The notes under the pieces: model-generated
Told to the model about the DNA's origin: nothing
The model's database searches: none
The model's input: the letters and a program-made list of their open reading frames with translations, nothing else
Shown: positions 17,335 to 26,630 of the stretch, piece after piece
How positions within the stretch are numbered: the first letter of the stretch is position 1
How the letters are laid out: each line of letters begins with the position of its first letter
DNA from: an uncultured Mucilaginibacter sp.
Lineage (GTDB): Bacteria > Bacteroidota > Bacteroidia > Sphingobacteriales > Sphingobacteriaceae
Length of the DNA stretch: 64,000 nucleotides
Direction of reading: 5' to 3'
Assembly: GCA_903864275.1 (NCBI GenBank)
Contig: CAIPFE010000012.1
Span: forward strand, 1-64,000
Translations under genes and position numbers: made by a program

Positions 17335-18546
17335 ATGAAAAAAATAACGTACATATTAATATTGGTTATTATAATTATAACCGAAGGCTGCAAAAAGCCC
17401 TATAGCCCGCCTGCTATTGCCGCGGCGGGCAGTTATCTTGTGGTGGAAGGGGTAGTCAACAGCGGCTCCGATTCAACTATTATAAAGCTAAGTAAAACTG
17501 TTAAAATCTCAAACGGAACTGCCCTAAACCCTTTGACGGGGGCAGCTGTAGCTGTTGAAAGCGATCAGAATGTGGTGTTTCCTTTAACCGAAACTACCAA
17601 AGGCTATTATGTTTCGCCTGGATTAAATCTCAATAGTTCACACAACTACCGCTTAAGTATAAACACCGGCAATGAACAATATTATTCGGATTATGTGCAG
17701 GTATTGAATTCGCCTCCGATTGACAGCGTATATTTTAAAGTGATAGATACCGGTCTAACAGTTTATACGGCAACACACGACCCTAACAATAGCATAAAAT
17801 ATTATCGGTGGGACTACAACGAGACCTGGATAATCCACCCAAGATTCACCTCTGGTTTTTATTCAAATGGCGACACCGTATTAACACGGACCTCGGCTCA
17901 ACAAGTTTTTACATGCTGGCGCACGGATACTTCAAGCGTTATTGTCCTGGGGTCAAGCGCTAAGCTGGCAAAGGGTGTGATCTTTGATAACCCGATAACT
18001 TCCCTAACCTCTTTATCGCCAAAAATAGCGAACGAATATAGTATCCTTGTGCGACAATATGCCCTGAGCGCAGATGCTTATAACTTTTGGGTAAATCTAA
18101 AAAAGAACACCGAGCAACTGGGAGGCATTTTTGACGCCCAGCCATCGCAGATCAACGGCAATATACACTCGAGTACAAATCCGACTGAACCTGTAATTGG
18201 TTTTGTAAGTGTCGGAAGCACAACAAGCCAAAGAATATTTATTTCAACCGCGCAACTGCCGGCCTTTGGATCGCCGAACGAAAATTACCCGCCTGGCTGC
18301 AAAATTTTGGAAAACTGCTGTTACTACTCATTTGTTCCACAGGGCAGTAATCCCATTCCGATCAACCAGGTAAATGAATTTATTAATTTTAACAGGGGAG
18401 CCACTAACCCGTTAATACCCATTGACCCGATCTCAATGCCCCAGGGCCCAATACTTGGGTATACAGCCACGGACCCGATATGCGCGGATTGCACCTTGCA
18501 AAAAGGGGCATCAAATAAACAACCGGCATACTGGATATTTAGATAA
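17335..18546 (+). CDS. DUF4249 lipoprotein, copy 3 of 6
   Basis: The start at ATG 17335 gives a proper signal (MKKITYILILVIIIITEGC); the frame is open further upstream into copy 2, but that extension overlaps the previous gene and lacks sense. The 403-residue product keeps CKKPYSPPAI, the YLVVEGVVNSGSDST opening, CWRTDTSSV, FDAQPSQINGN and the end CADCTLQKG...PAYWIFR. It groups with copies 1 and 2 in the middle of the protein but is more diverged in DNA. Only 4 nt separate it from copy 2 and 2 nt from copy 4, so the array is translated from one message. Confidence 0.88.
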   Translation: MKKITYILILVIIIITEGCKKPYSPPAIAAAGSYLVVEGVVNSGSDSTIIKLSKTVKISNGTALNPLTGAAVAVESDQNVVFPLTETTKGYYVSPGLNLNSSHNYRLSINTGNEQYYSDYVQVLNSPPIDSVYFKVIDTGLTVYTATHDPNNSIKYYRWDYNETWIIHPRFTSGFYSNGDTVLTRTSAQQVFTCWRTDTSSVIVLGSSAKLAKGVIFDNPITSLTSLSPKIANEYSILVRQYALSADAYNFWVNLKKNTEQLGGIFDAQPSQINGNIHSSTNPTEPVIGFVSVGSTTSQRIFISTAQLPAFGSPNENYPPGCKILENCCYYSFVPQGSNPIPINQVNEFINFNRGATNPLIPIDPISMPQGPILGYTATDPICADCTLQKGASNKQPAYWIFR

Positions 18547-18548
18547 AA

Positions 18549-19793
18549 ATGATAAAAACAGCTTACTTCATTGTTTTAGCAATTATTATCGTAAATACAG
18601 GCTGTAAAAAACCATACAACCCGCCTGCTATTTCTACAACAAACAGTTACCTGGTTGTGGAAGGCGTGATAAGTACTAGTTCCGACTCAACAATTATTAA
18701 GCTCAGTAATACCGTCCAACTTTCAAGCGCTACCACCACAAACCCGGTGCTGAATGCGTTGGTAGATGTTGAAAGCGATCAGGGCACAGTTTTCCCCTTA
18801 ACCGAAACAGGCAGCGGCCATTACGCATCACCGGGATTAAACCTCGATAATTCACGTAAATACCGTTTAAGCATAAAAACCAATAATGAACAGTATTATT
18901 CTGATTACGTCGCCGTATTGAATTCTCCACCCATTGACAGTGTGTATTTTACAACAACCAATAATGGAATAAATATTTATTCAAACGCCCACGACCCAAC
19001 CAATACAGTAAAATATTACCGCTGGGAATACCAGGAAACCTGGATCTACCATTCAAATTATTATTCTTTTTATAAATCAAACGGCGATTCGGTAATACCC
19101 CGAAACTTTATTAATGATGAGGTTTATCAATGCTGGCGCAGCGATACATCAAGCACTATTAACGTGGCCTCATCAGCTAACCTGAAAACGGATATCATCA
19201 GTGCTAACCCTATTACGTTCGTCGCCTCGACGTCCGAAAAACTGGGCGCCAAATACAGCATCGTTAATACCCAGAGCGCCGGTTCAAGCAATGCTTACAG
19301 TATTATGGTAAAACAATATGCTTTAACCGGTGAGGCTTACACCTTCTGGTCGAACCTGAAAAAAAACACAGAAAAACTGGGGAGCATATTTGACGCGCAG
19401 CCTTCACAGATCAATGGTAACATTCATTCAAGCACACATCCAACTGAACCTGTTATTGGCTATATAAGCGCGGGCGCAGTTACAAGTAAAAGAATATTTA
19501 TTAAAAACCAGCAAATACCGGATACCTGGGAACCTACCCCACTTTATACAGGGTGCCATCTTGATACCTTATTTCTTTCTTATTCGGACGCCAGCAGTAC
19601 CGTGCCGGTTAACCAGGAGGATGAATACTTTAATTGGAACAGCGGGCTGCTGCTGTTTAAAAACAGGCAAATACCAGTGGTAGGAATTTTCAACCGCCTC
19701 ACTGGCGCTATAGTAGGCCATTCAGGTTCGACGCCGCCATGTGTGGATTGCACGCTGAGGGGCACAAATGTGCAACCCGCTTATTGGAAATAA
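18549..19793 (+). CDS. DUF4249 lipoprotein, copy 4 of 6
   Basis: A 414-residue lipoprotein (lipobox VNTGC), the longest of the array. It shares with copy 5 a stretch not seen in copies 1-3 (NNGINIYSNAHDPTNTVKYY, then FINDEVYQCW), so copies 4 and 5 form a second subgroup. It has an extra insertion of about 12 residues near 240-250 (YSIVNTQSAGSSNA) before the conserved YSIMVKQYALTGEAY segment. The C-terminal motif is CVDCTLRGTN...PAYWK. About 300 bases without a gene follow it. Confidence 0.87.
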   Translation: MIKTAYFIVLAIIIVNTGCKKPYNPPAISTTNSYLVVEGVISTSSDSTIIKLSNTVQLSSATTTNPVLNALVDVESDQGTVFPLTETGSGHYASPGLNLDNSRKYRLSIKTNNEQYYSDYVAVLNSPPIDSVYFTTTNNGINIYSNAHDPTNTVKYYRWEYQETWIYHSNYYSFYKSNGDSVIPRNFINDEVYQCWRSDTSSTINVASSANLKTDIISANPITFVASTSEKLGAKYSIVNTQSAGSSNAYSIMVKQYALTGEAYTFWSNLKKNTEKLGSIFDAQPSQINGNIHSSTHPTEPVIGYISAGAVTSKRIFIKNQQIPDTWEPTPLYTGCHLDTLFLSYSDASSTVPVNQEDEYFNWNSGLLLFKNRQIPVVGIFNRLTGAIVGHSGSTPPCVDCTLRGTNVQPAYWK

Positions 19794-20092
19794 AATGAAA
19801 AAGGTTTTGTAACGTATAACATGGCTGAACCAATTTTTGTATTTGTGAAAAAATGGTGTAGTATATTAGTTTAAGTTTAAAAAGAAAGTAGTGATAGCGT
19901 GTGAAAACCAATAGCACCACGCACAACCTTATTTTTGGAAGTAAAATTTTTGATACGAGCTGACAATTAGTAACCGAAATGCAAATATTGCGATGAAATC
20001 ATCATTGAAAAAAGGTATTTTTAAACGCATAATATAGTTATTACACCAATTATAAACCTGTTTTTATCCTTTTTATCTTTATTCATGCAAAA
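19794..20092 (+). other. Gap inside the DUF4249 array
   Basis: These 299 bases are A/T-rich, hold no ORF of note, and interrupt an array otherwise packed with 2-5 nt spacings. I see neither a terminator nor a consensus TAnnTTTG promoter. It could be what is left of a lost array member or a second promoter region for copies 5 and 6. Confidence 0.4.
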
Positions 20093-21289
20093 ATGAAGAG
20101 AGTAAATACGTTGTTGATTTTACTAATTTCAGTTATGGCTTGTAAAAAACCATATGATCCACCTGCAATCGCATCCACCGGCAGCTATCTTGTTGTTGAG
20201 GGGGTAATTAACGGCGGAGCGGATTCTACGATTATTAAACTTAGCAGAACGGTTGATCTTTCACGCACCAATGTTACAAACCCTGTGCTGCATGCTGTGG
20301 TAACTGTTGAAAACGACCAAAACGCTGTTTTCCCTTTAACCGAAACTACAGGTGGCGACTATGTTTCGGCAGGACTAAACCTGGATAATACCCATAAATA
20401 CCGATTAAGCATAAAAGCCAATAGCGAACAATATTATTCGGATTTTGTTGCGGTATTAAATTCCCCTCCAATTGACAGTGTATATTTTACAGCTGCGAAT
20501 AACGGCATAAATATTTATTCAAACGCGCATGACCCCACCAATACTGTAAAATATTATCGCTGGGATTACCAGGAAACATGGGTATTTCATTCGAATTATA
20601 AATCGGGTTATAAATCCAACGGGGATACGGTAATAAGACGAAATTTTATTAACGACGAGATTTATCAATGCTGGGGTAATGATACCGCGAGTACCATTGC
20701 TTTAGGGTCAACGGCTAACCTGTCCCGGGATGTTATTACAAATAATCCTGTTACGTTTGTGTCCTCGACATCTGAAAAATTGGGTTCAGAGTATAGCATA
20801 CTGGTAAGACAATATGCTTTAACAGGCGAAGCGTATACCTTCTGGCAAAACCTAAAAAAGAACACAGAACAATTGGGTGGTATATTCGACGCCCAGCCAT
20901 CGCAGATCAACGGGAACATACATTCTGTTTCCAATCCATCCGAACCGGTCATTGGCTATATAAGCGTTGGCAGTACCGCAAGCAAAAGGATATTTATAAG
21001 GAATCAGCAGTTACCGGCCTGGGTGCCAACAAATCCATACCCTAATTGCCAGCTTGATTCTATCTATCTTTTTTATTCCCCGCCCGGTAGCACCGTTCCG
21101 GTTAACCAGGAAAATGAATATTTTAATTACAATAAATTAGCAAAACATAATTTATTAATACCAGTGCAGGCCATTACCGTGATCCCAAAAATTGGCCCTG
21201 AAATTACGATAGGGCATACCGGGTCTACTCCCGAATGCGTTGATTGTACGTTAAGGGGGACAAACAAGCAACCTGCTTTTTGGAAATAA
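20093..21289 (+). CDS. DUF4249 lipoprotein, copy 5 of 6
   Basis: A 398-residue lipoprotein (lipobox SVMAC, then KKPYDPPAI). It is closest to copy 4: NNGINIYSNAHDPTNTVKYY and FINDEIYQCW are shared. Family motifs FDAQPSQINGN and CVDCTLRGTN...PAFWK are intact. The segment between the conserved SVGSTASKRIFI and the C-terminal Cys motif differs from all other copies, as it does in each member, so this is the array's most variable part. It comes first after the 299-base gap and is followed by copy 6 after 5 nt. Confidence 0.88.
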   Translation: MKRVNTLLILLISVMACKKPYDPPAIASTGSYLVVEGVINGGADSTIIKLSRTVDLSRTNVTNPVLHAVVTVENDQNAVFPLTETTGGDYVSAGLNLDNTHKYRLSIKANSEQYYSDFVAVLNSPPIDSVYFTAANNGINIYSNAHDPTNTVKYYRWDYQETWVFHSNYKSGYKSNGDTVIRRNFINDEIYQCWGNDTASTIALGSTANLSRDVITNNPVTFVSSTSEKLGSEYSILVRQYALTGEAYTFWQNLKKNTEQLGGIFDAQPSQINGNIHSVSNPSEPVIGYISVGSTASKRIFIRNQQLPAWVPTNPYPNCQLDSIYLFYSPPGSTVPVNQENEYFNYNKLAKHNLLIPVQAITVIPKIGPEITIGHTGSTPECVDCTLRGTNKQPAFWK

Positions 21290-21294
21290 AAAAA

Positions 21295-22449
21295 ATGAAA
21301 AACTGGAAATCAATATTTTTAATCGCTTTCATAGTAGGCGCATGTAAAAAACCATATAACCCGCCTGCTATTACAGGGAATGGCGGTTACCTTGTTGTTG
21401 AGGGGGTAATTAATAGCGGGTCGGACTCGACCACTATTAAATTGAGCAAAACTGTTAATGTTGCAAGCGGCATTACCGCAAACCCGGTGCTGAATGCTGT
21501 GGTCGCTGTTGTTAGCGACCAGAATGCTATTTTCCCGTTAACCGAAACCGGCAACGGCAACTATGTCACAGTCGGCTTAAACCTCGACAATTCCCGCACC
21601 TATCGTTTAAGCATAAAAACCCCGGATAATAAGCAATATCAATCTGATCTTGCGCCTGTAATCGTTTCGCCGCCTATTGACAGCGTTGGGTATAATATAA
21701 TAAACACGGCTGCTGAAACCGGGGTACAGATCTATGCCAATACCCACGACCCCAGCAACGCCACAAAATATTTTCGCTGGGATTATAGCGAAGCCTGGGC
21801 ATTCCACGCAAAATATCCTTCATACTGGGTATCCAATGGTACCAAAATTGTAATCCGGTTGCAAGCCCAGGATATAACCGTTTGTTACGCAAATGATGTT
21901 TCGAGCACTATCGTTTTAGGTTCATCGGCAAAATTAAAGCAGGACGTGATTTATCAAAACCCGATAATATTTATTCCATCCACATCAGAAAAAGTAGGAA
22001 ATGAATACAGTATCCTGTTACGCCAATATGCTTTAACTGCTGATGCCTATAATTTTTGGATAAACCTGAAAAAGAATACTGAACAGTTGGGCAGTATTTT
22101 CGATGCCCAGCCGTCGCAATTGGAGGGCAATATACATTGCATAACTAATCCGGCTGAGCCGGTTATCGGTTATGTAAGCGTTTGTGCAGTTGCTTCAAAA
22201 CGGCTAATCATATCAAACGCCAAATTACCGGGATGGGCGCCTGACTATCCATATAGTTGCGAACTTGATACAGATAAAACGCCATATTCTATTTACAACG
22301 ACCTGGTGTTCAGTTCACAGACAAATATTCCGGTGGGTCCACCACCGGCGGCGGGAGCTACAAGTTCACCATTTTATACTTATTCGAGCCGTAACTGTGT
22401 GGATTGTACAATAAGGGGGACCAAAACGGAGCCGGCCTTTTTTAAATGA
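21295..22449 (+). CDS. DUF4249 lipoprotein, copy 6 of 6
   Basis: The start is ATG 21295 (MKNWKSIFLIAFIVGAC); an in-frame ATG at 21244 lies inside copy 5 and is rejected. At 384 residues it is the shortest and most diverged copy: the middle Cys motif reads TVCYANDVSSTI instead of CWR, and QPSQLEGNIH replaces QPSQINGN. It keeps CKKPYNPPAI and the end CVDCTIRGTK...PAFFK. A Gly/Pro/Ala-rich loop (VGPPPAAGATSS) lies just before the end. Divergence suggests this is the oldest split or a copy under different selection. Confidence 0.87.
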   Translation: MKNWKSIFLIAFIVGACKKPYNPPAITGNGGYLVVEGVINSGSDSTTIKLSKTVNVASGITANPVLNAVVAVVSDQNAIFPLTETGNGNYVTVGLNLDNSRTYRLSIKTPDNKQYQSDLAPVIVSPPIDSVGYNIINTAAETGVQIYANTHDPSNATKYFRWDYSEAWAFHAKYPSYWVSNGTKIVIRLQAQDITVCYANDVSSTIVLGSSAKLKQDVIYQNPIIFIPSTSEKVGNEYSILLRQYALTADAYNFWINLKKNTEQLGSIFDAQPSQLEGNIHCITNPAEPVIGYVSVCAVASKRLIISNAKLPGWAPDYPYSCELDTDKTPYSIYNDLVFSSQTNIPVGPPPAAGATSSPFYTYSSRNCVDCTIRGTKTEPAFFK

Positions 22450-22567
22450 AAGAAATTCAAAATAAAGCAGATAAAAAATCCCCGATAACCTAAATTTTGC
22501 TACCATAACATTTTTGTTACAGACATTAATATCAAAATCAGTATATTTAAAACTACAAAACCAAGTT

Positions 22568-24952
22568 ATGATCATGAGAAATATTTTACCCGGCATTAAG
22601 ATCACTTTGCTAACCTTAATACTTTCCCTGGCTTTGCTGAACAGCAGGGCCCAGGTTATACAGGAAGTGCAAAATAGCTTCAAATTGTATACGCAAAGCG
22701 CTTTACAGGAGAAAATATTTGTACATACCGATAAAGACACCTATCTGCCCGGTGAAATATTATGGTTTAAAGTCTATTGCAATGATGGAAACGATCATAA
22801 ACCACTTAACCTGAGCAAAGTTGTTTATATAGACGTTTTAGATAATACACAAAACCCGATAATACAGGCAAAAGTCCTGATGAAAAACGGCGCCGGGGAT
22901 GGGTCATTGTATATCCCGGTATCGGTGAATACCGGTAATTACAAGCTCAGGGCGTACACAAACTGGATGAAAAACTTTAGCCCCGATTTTTATTTTGAAA
23001 AACAGATCACGCTGATAAACCCCTTAAAATCGCCCGAAGCTATGGTTGCGGCTTCCGCCCCATCTTATGATATAAAATTCTTTCCGGAAGGCGGCAATTT
23101 GGTGGCTGGGATAAAAAGTAGAGTTGGCTTTAAAGCGGTTGGGCAAAATGGTAAAGGTGTAAACATTGGCGGCGTAATTATTGACCAGCACAATGATACA
23201 GTTGCGCGGTTTAAGTCATTAAAATATGGTATGGGTAGCTTTTCGCTCACCCCGGCATCAAATAGCACATATAAGGCTGTTTTAAAAATCGATGATCAAG
23301 CGCCAATTACAAAAGATCTTCCCGAAATTAACAGCCAGGGCTATGTAATGGGCCTGGCAGATAACGGCGCCGGGCAAATTGATGTATCTGTTCGAAGCAG
23401 CGATAATTCAGCAGGAAATGTTTACTTGTTTGTGCACACCAGGCAAATAATGAAAGTAGCTGAAACTGCCATAATGGCTAACGGCGCAGCCCACTTCCAA
23501 ATCAGCAAAAGTGCGCTCGACGAAGGAATTTCGCATTTTACGGTTTTCAATGCTGCAAAACAACCCGTTTGCGAAAGACTTTACTTTAAACGCCCGCTGC
23601 AGCAATTAATTATTGATGCAGGTGCGGACCAGCAACAATATGGTACCCGGAAAAAGGTAAACGTAAATATTTTGGCAAAAGGCCAGGCTGGCAAACAAAT
23701 AAATGCTGACTTGTCAATGTCAGTTTACCGTGTCGACTCGCTGCAAGCTATCGACCGAAGTGACATTTTCAGCTATTTGTGGCTGAGCTCTGATCTGAAA
23801 GGCAGTATTGAATCGCCCGGCTACTATTTTAAAAATGCTAATGCAGAAACTGACGAGGCGTTAGATAACCTGATGCTTACACAAGGCTGGCGAAGATTTC
23901 AATGGGACCAGGTGTTGGAAAACAAAACCGCGGAATTTAGTTTTTTACCCGAATACAGCGGACATATCATTACCGCTAAAATAGTTGCTATCGACGGCGG
24001 CGCACCGGCCAAAAATGTAATTACCTACCTGGGGATACCCGGGAAAAGAGTGCAGTTATATACGTCACAAAGCGATTCATCAGGCCATTTACTTTATGAA
24101 ACGAAAGATTTTTATGGCCCAAATGAACTTGTAGCCCAAACGAACCAGTTAATTGACAGCACTTATCGTATTGATGTGGTAAGCCCGTTTTCGGAACAAG
24201 TTGCCAAAACTACTGTCCCAAGGTTTGATTTTAACGCAGGGATGGCAAAAGCACTACAGGAACATAGCCTGGGCATACAAGTATTGAATATTTATTCGGG
24301 GAATATGCTAAAACGCTATTACGACCCATTGGCAGATAGCAGTGCATTTTATGGCCGGCCCTATAAAAGCTATAAACTCGATGATTATACCCGCTTTACC
24401 ACGATGGAAGAGGATCTCCGTGAATACGTATCGGAAGATAATATCGTAAATTCAAGGGGGCATTTTCATATAAAAGTGCTTAATGACCGCGGCTTTTTAG
24501 ATGGTGACCCCCTTGTGCTGGTTGATGGCATACCTGTTTTTAATATCGATAAGGTTTTTACTATCGATCCACTAAAGGTGCGAAAACTGGAGGTTGTGCC
24601 TTTCAGGTATTTTTATGGACCGTCGCAAGAGGAAGGTATATTTAGTTTTACGACCTATAAAGGCGACCTGGGCGGCGTTGAACTTGACCCGCATGCGGTA
24701 GTAATTGATTACGAGGGGCTTCAATTGCGCAGGCAATTTTACTCGCCTGTTTATGATACCGAAGCACAAGCAGCAAGCAGGCTCCCGGATTTCAGGAATG
24801 TGTTATACTGGTCGCCCTCTGTGGCTCAGCAAGGCAAAGGCGCGGTGTCTTTTTATACCTCAGATCAGCCCGGGAAATATGTTGGGGTAGTGCAGGGAAT
24901 TACGCCAAAGGGAAATGCCGGAGTCCAGTATTTTACTTTTGATGTGAAATAG
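22568..24952 (+). CDS. MG2-like (alpha-2-macroglobulin type) secreted protein
   Basis: A 794-residue exported protein. ATG 22568 (or 22574) is chosen because a signal peptide follows (ITLLTLILSLALLNSRAQ); the in-frame codons from 22514 add nothing signal-like. Residues near 30-150 carry an MG2-like beta domain (EKIFVHTDKDTYLPGEILWFKVY, then GNYKLRAYTNW), as in macroglobulin-type proteins. Near 650-700 a short plug-like part (VLVDGIPVFNIDKVFTIDPLKVRKLEVV) resembles the plug of TonB receptors. Bacteroidota often encode such proteins next to TonB systems; their role is not established. The 118-base gap before it lacks repeats and a clear promoter, so it probably belongs to the receptor operon. 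Confidence 0.75.
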   Translation: MIMRNILPGIKITLLTLILSLALLNSRAQVIQEVQNSFKLYTQSALQEKIFVHTDKDTYLPGEILWFKVYCNDGNDHKPLNLSKVVYIDVLDNTQNPIIQAKVLMKNGAGDGSLYIPVSVNTGNYKLRAYTNWMKNFSPDFYFEKQITLINPLKSPEAMVAASAPSYDIKFFPEGGNLVAGIKSRVGFKAVGQNGKGVNIGGVIIDQHNDTVARFKSLKYGMGSFSLTPASNSTYKAVLKIDDQAPITKDLPEINSQGYVMGLADNGAGQIDVSVRSSDNSAGNVYLFVHTRQIMKVAETAIMANGAAHFQISKSALDEGISHFTVFNAAKQPVCERLYFKRPLQQLIIDAGADQQQYGTRKKVNVNILAKGQAGKQINADLSMSVYRVDSLQAIDRSDIFSYLWLSSDLKGSIESPGYYFKNANAETDEALDNLMLTQGWRRFQWDQVLENKTAEFSFLPEYSGHIITAKIVAIDGGAPAKNVITYLGIPGKRVQLYTSQSDSSGHLLYETKDFYGPNELVAQTNQLIDSTYRIDVVSPFSEQVAKTTVPRFDFNAGMAKALQEHSLGIQVLNIYSGNMLKRYYDPLADSSAFYGRPYKSYKLDDYTRFTTMEEDLREYVSEDNIVNSRGHFHIKVLNDRGFLDGDPLVLVDGIPVFNIDKVFTIDPLKVRKLEVVPFRYFYGPSQEEGIFSFTTYKGDLGGVELDPHAVVIDYEGLQLRRQFYSPVYDTEAQAASRLPDFRNVLYWSPSVAQQGKGAVSFYTSDQPGKYVGVVQGITPKGNAGVQYFTFDVK

Positions 24953-24969
24953 TAGCTGTTTAATTATCC

Positions 24970-25773
24970 ATGAAAATAAAACGCCTGTTGATATTTGCAA
25001 TTTCGGCAGGCTTTATGTTGTTTGACCAGCATATCGCTACAGCGCAAACAGTTACCCTCGATTACTATTTTAATCACGAGGTTCATAAGGCAGCTTCAGG
25101 AACCATTGAGCGTTATCATTATACGTGGGAGGATAACAGCAATTCAGGCTTTTCAATTTTTGGCGAAGCTTTTGCCAGGGCCGGCGCCCGTTTAGATACC
25201 CTGGGCAGCGCGCCGACTGCAGGCAATTTAAAAGGAAGCGACATATATATTATTGTTGACCCGGATACAAAAAAGGAAAGCCCCAATCCAAACTATATCC
25301 AATCAAATGACATTACGGAGATTGCCGCCTGGGTTAATGCCGGCGGTGTATTGGTAATGATGGCAAACGACAGCGCCAATGTTGAGCTACCGCATTTTAA
25401 CAACCTCGCTGCGAAATTTGGCATGCATTTTAATGATGACCTGCAAAACCATGTGCTGAATGACCAGTATTTTGAAGATGGGGCTGTTGTTACAACAGGT
25501 AACCCCATGTTTAAAACAGCTCATAAAATATTCATGAAGGATGTTTGTTCAATAGCAACAAAATATCCCGCCGAAGCAGCATTGAAAAACAGCAGCGGTG
25601 CTACAATCATAGCCATCGCCAAATATGGCAAAGGGACCGTTTTTGCAGTCGGCGACCCCTGGTTTTATAATGAGTACACCAACGGGCGTTTACCTAAAGA
25701 TTTTGAAAATGATAAAGCAGCAACTGATGTGGCGGAGTGGCTGGTAAAGCAAGCAAACGCCAACCGGCACTGA
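24970..25773 (+). CDS. DUF4350-like secreted protein
   Basis: A 267-residue protein with a signal peptide (ending HIATAQ near residue 26). The body looks like the DUF4350/GATase1-like fold found as the C-terminal part of some unsaturated rhamnogalacturonyl hydrolases: SDIYIIVDPDTKKE, ITEIAAWVNAGGVLVMMAND, and GKGTVFAVGDPWFYNEYTNG near the end. The Asp of VGDPW and the Glu of NEY are typical. It has no glycoside hydrolase domain of its own. It starts 18 nt after the MG2-like gene and closes the plus-strand cluster; a binding or sensing role for a carbohydrate is only a guess. Confidence 0.65.
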   Translation: MKIKRLLIFAISAGFMLFDQHIATAQTVTLDYYFNHEVHKAASGTIERYHYTWEDNSNSGFSIFGEAFARAGARLDTLGSAPTAGNLKGSDIYIIVDPDTKKESPNPNYIQSNDITEIAAWVNAGGVLVMMANDSANVELPHFNNLAAKFGMHFNDDLQNHVLNDQYFEDGAVVTTGNPMFKTAHKIFMKDVCSIATKYPAEAALKNSSGATIIAIAKYGKGTVFAVGDPWFYNEYTNGRLPKDFENDKAATDVAEWLVKQANANRH

Positions 25774-25796
25774 CTACTCAGTGTGTGTTGCGATGA

Positions 25797-26522
25797 TCAC
25801 TTATTCCTCAGCAAGGCCGCGGCAGCAGTGTCTAAAAACCATTCTATCTCACCAACAATTGGTTCAATTAATTGCGCGGGGAATTCTTCAATGTCCTCAT
25901 CATCCTCCAGCACATGGTGAACTGCTATTGCTTTACCTTCGCCATATACCAGGAAGGCGATATGCTGCGCCTCGTTAATTAAAGGCGCATTTAAAGTAAT
26001 GCGGTAGATTTGCTGATCTTGTAAAAAAACTTCTTTTACGCCGGGTGTCCTATCGTGCAAAACGGGGGTAAAAGGGAATAGTGATGCTGTGTGCGAATTA
26101 TCGCCGAGACCAAGGAGTATCAAATCGAAGCTCAATTCACCTTCGTCAAAAAAAGTTTCAATTTCTTCCTGGTATTTTTCCGCTGCTTGCTCCGGGGCAA
26201 GACTGGTATCGACCGGGAAAATATTCAGAATGCTGATATTCAACGGATCGAACAAGGCCTTTTTAGCCATCAGGTAGTTGCTGTCTTTATCGGTTTGCGG
26301 CACATTCCGCTCATCGCCGAAAAAGAAATACACTTTTTCCCATTCCACTTTGTCAGGATAAGCCGAAGCCAGCAATTCATATAATTTTTTTGGCGAATTG
26401 CCGCCCGATAAAGCAACCGAAAATTTCCCCCGCGCCGCAATAGACTCATCAGCTATTTTAACAAAATGCGCAGCCAAAGCAGCCAGCACTTCGTCTTCTG
26501 TATCAAAAATATTTAGTTCCAT
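25797..26522 (-). CDS. pgl: 6-phosphogluconolactonase
   Basis: Hydrolyses 6-phosphogluconolactone to 6-phosphogluconate, the second step of the oxidative pentose phosphate pathway in the cytoplasm. The 241 residues have the DevB/SOL family motifs: FSVALSGGNSPKKLYELLA (phosphate binding, near 33-51), VYFFFGDERNVP (near 65-76) and LILLGLGDNSHTASLFP (near 135-150). Length is normal. It is the last gene of the minus-strand cluster, downstream of zwf, so the three oxidative genes gnd-zwf-pgl are together. The gap to zwf holds word repeats. Confidence 0.95.
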   Translation of the reverse strand: MELNIFDTEDEVLAALAAHFVKIADESIAARGKFSVALSGGNSPKKLYELLASAYPDKVEWEKVYFFFGDERNVPQTDKDSNYLMAKKALFDPLNISILNIFPVDTSLAPEQAAEKYQEEIETFFDEGELSFDLILLGLGDNSHTASLFPFTPVLHDRTPGVKEVFLQDQQIYRITLNAPLINEAQHIAFLVYGEGKAIAVHHVLEDDEDIEEFPAQLIEPIVGEIEWFLDTAAAALLRNK

Positions 26523-26569
26523 TTTGTTTATTGTTGGAAGGTTGTAATGTTATTAACCCCGTTTTTTTC

Positions 26570-26630
26570 TTTCGGACTTCCGGACTTTACTGACTTTCGG
26601 ACTAATCACCATTCACTTCTCACCACTCAC
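26570..26630. repeat. Short-word repeat between zwf and pgl
   Basis: Two word families follow each other: a TTTCGGAC/TTCCGGAC/ACTGAC run at 26570-26602, and CACCATTCACTTCTCACCACTCAC at about 26607-26630 (CAC/TCAC words near 7-nt period). The zwf stop codon (26627-26629, TGA on the minus strand) lies within the second run, so the array touches the gene end. Confidence 0.6.

Noticed and set aside
22542..22549. TATATTTA as promoter of the MG2-like gene
   Set aside because: It deviates from TAnnTTTG and the TTTG upstream is 25 nt away, outside the usual spacing.
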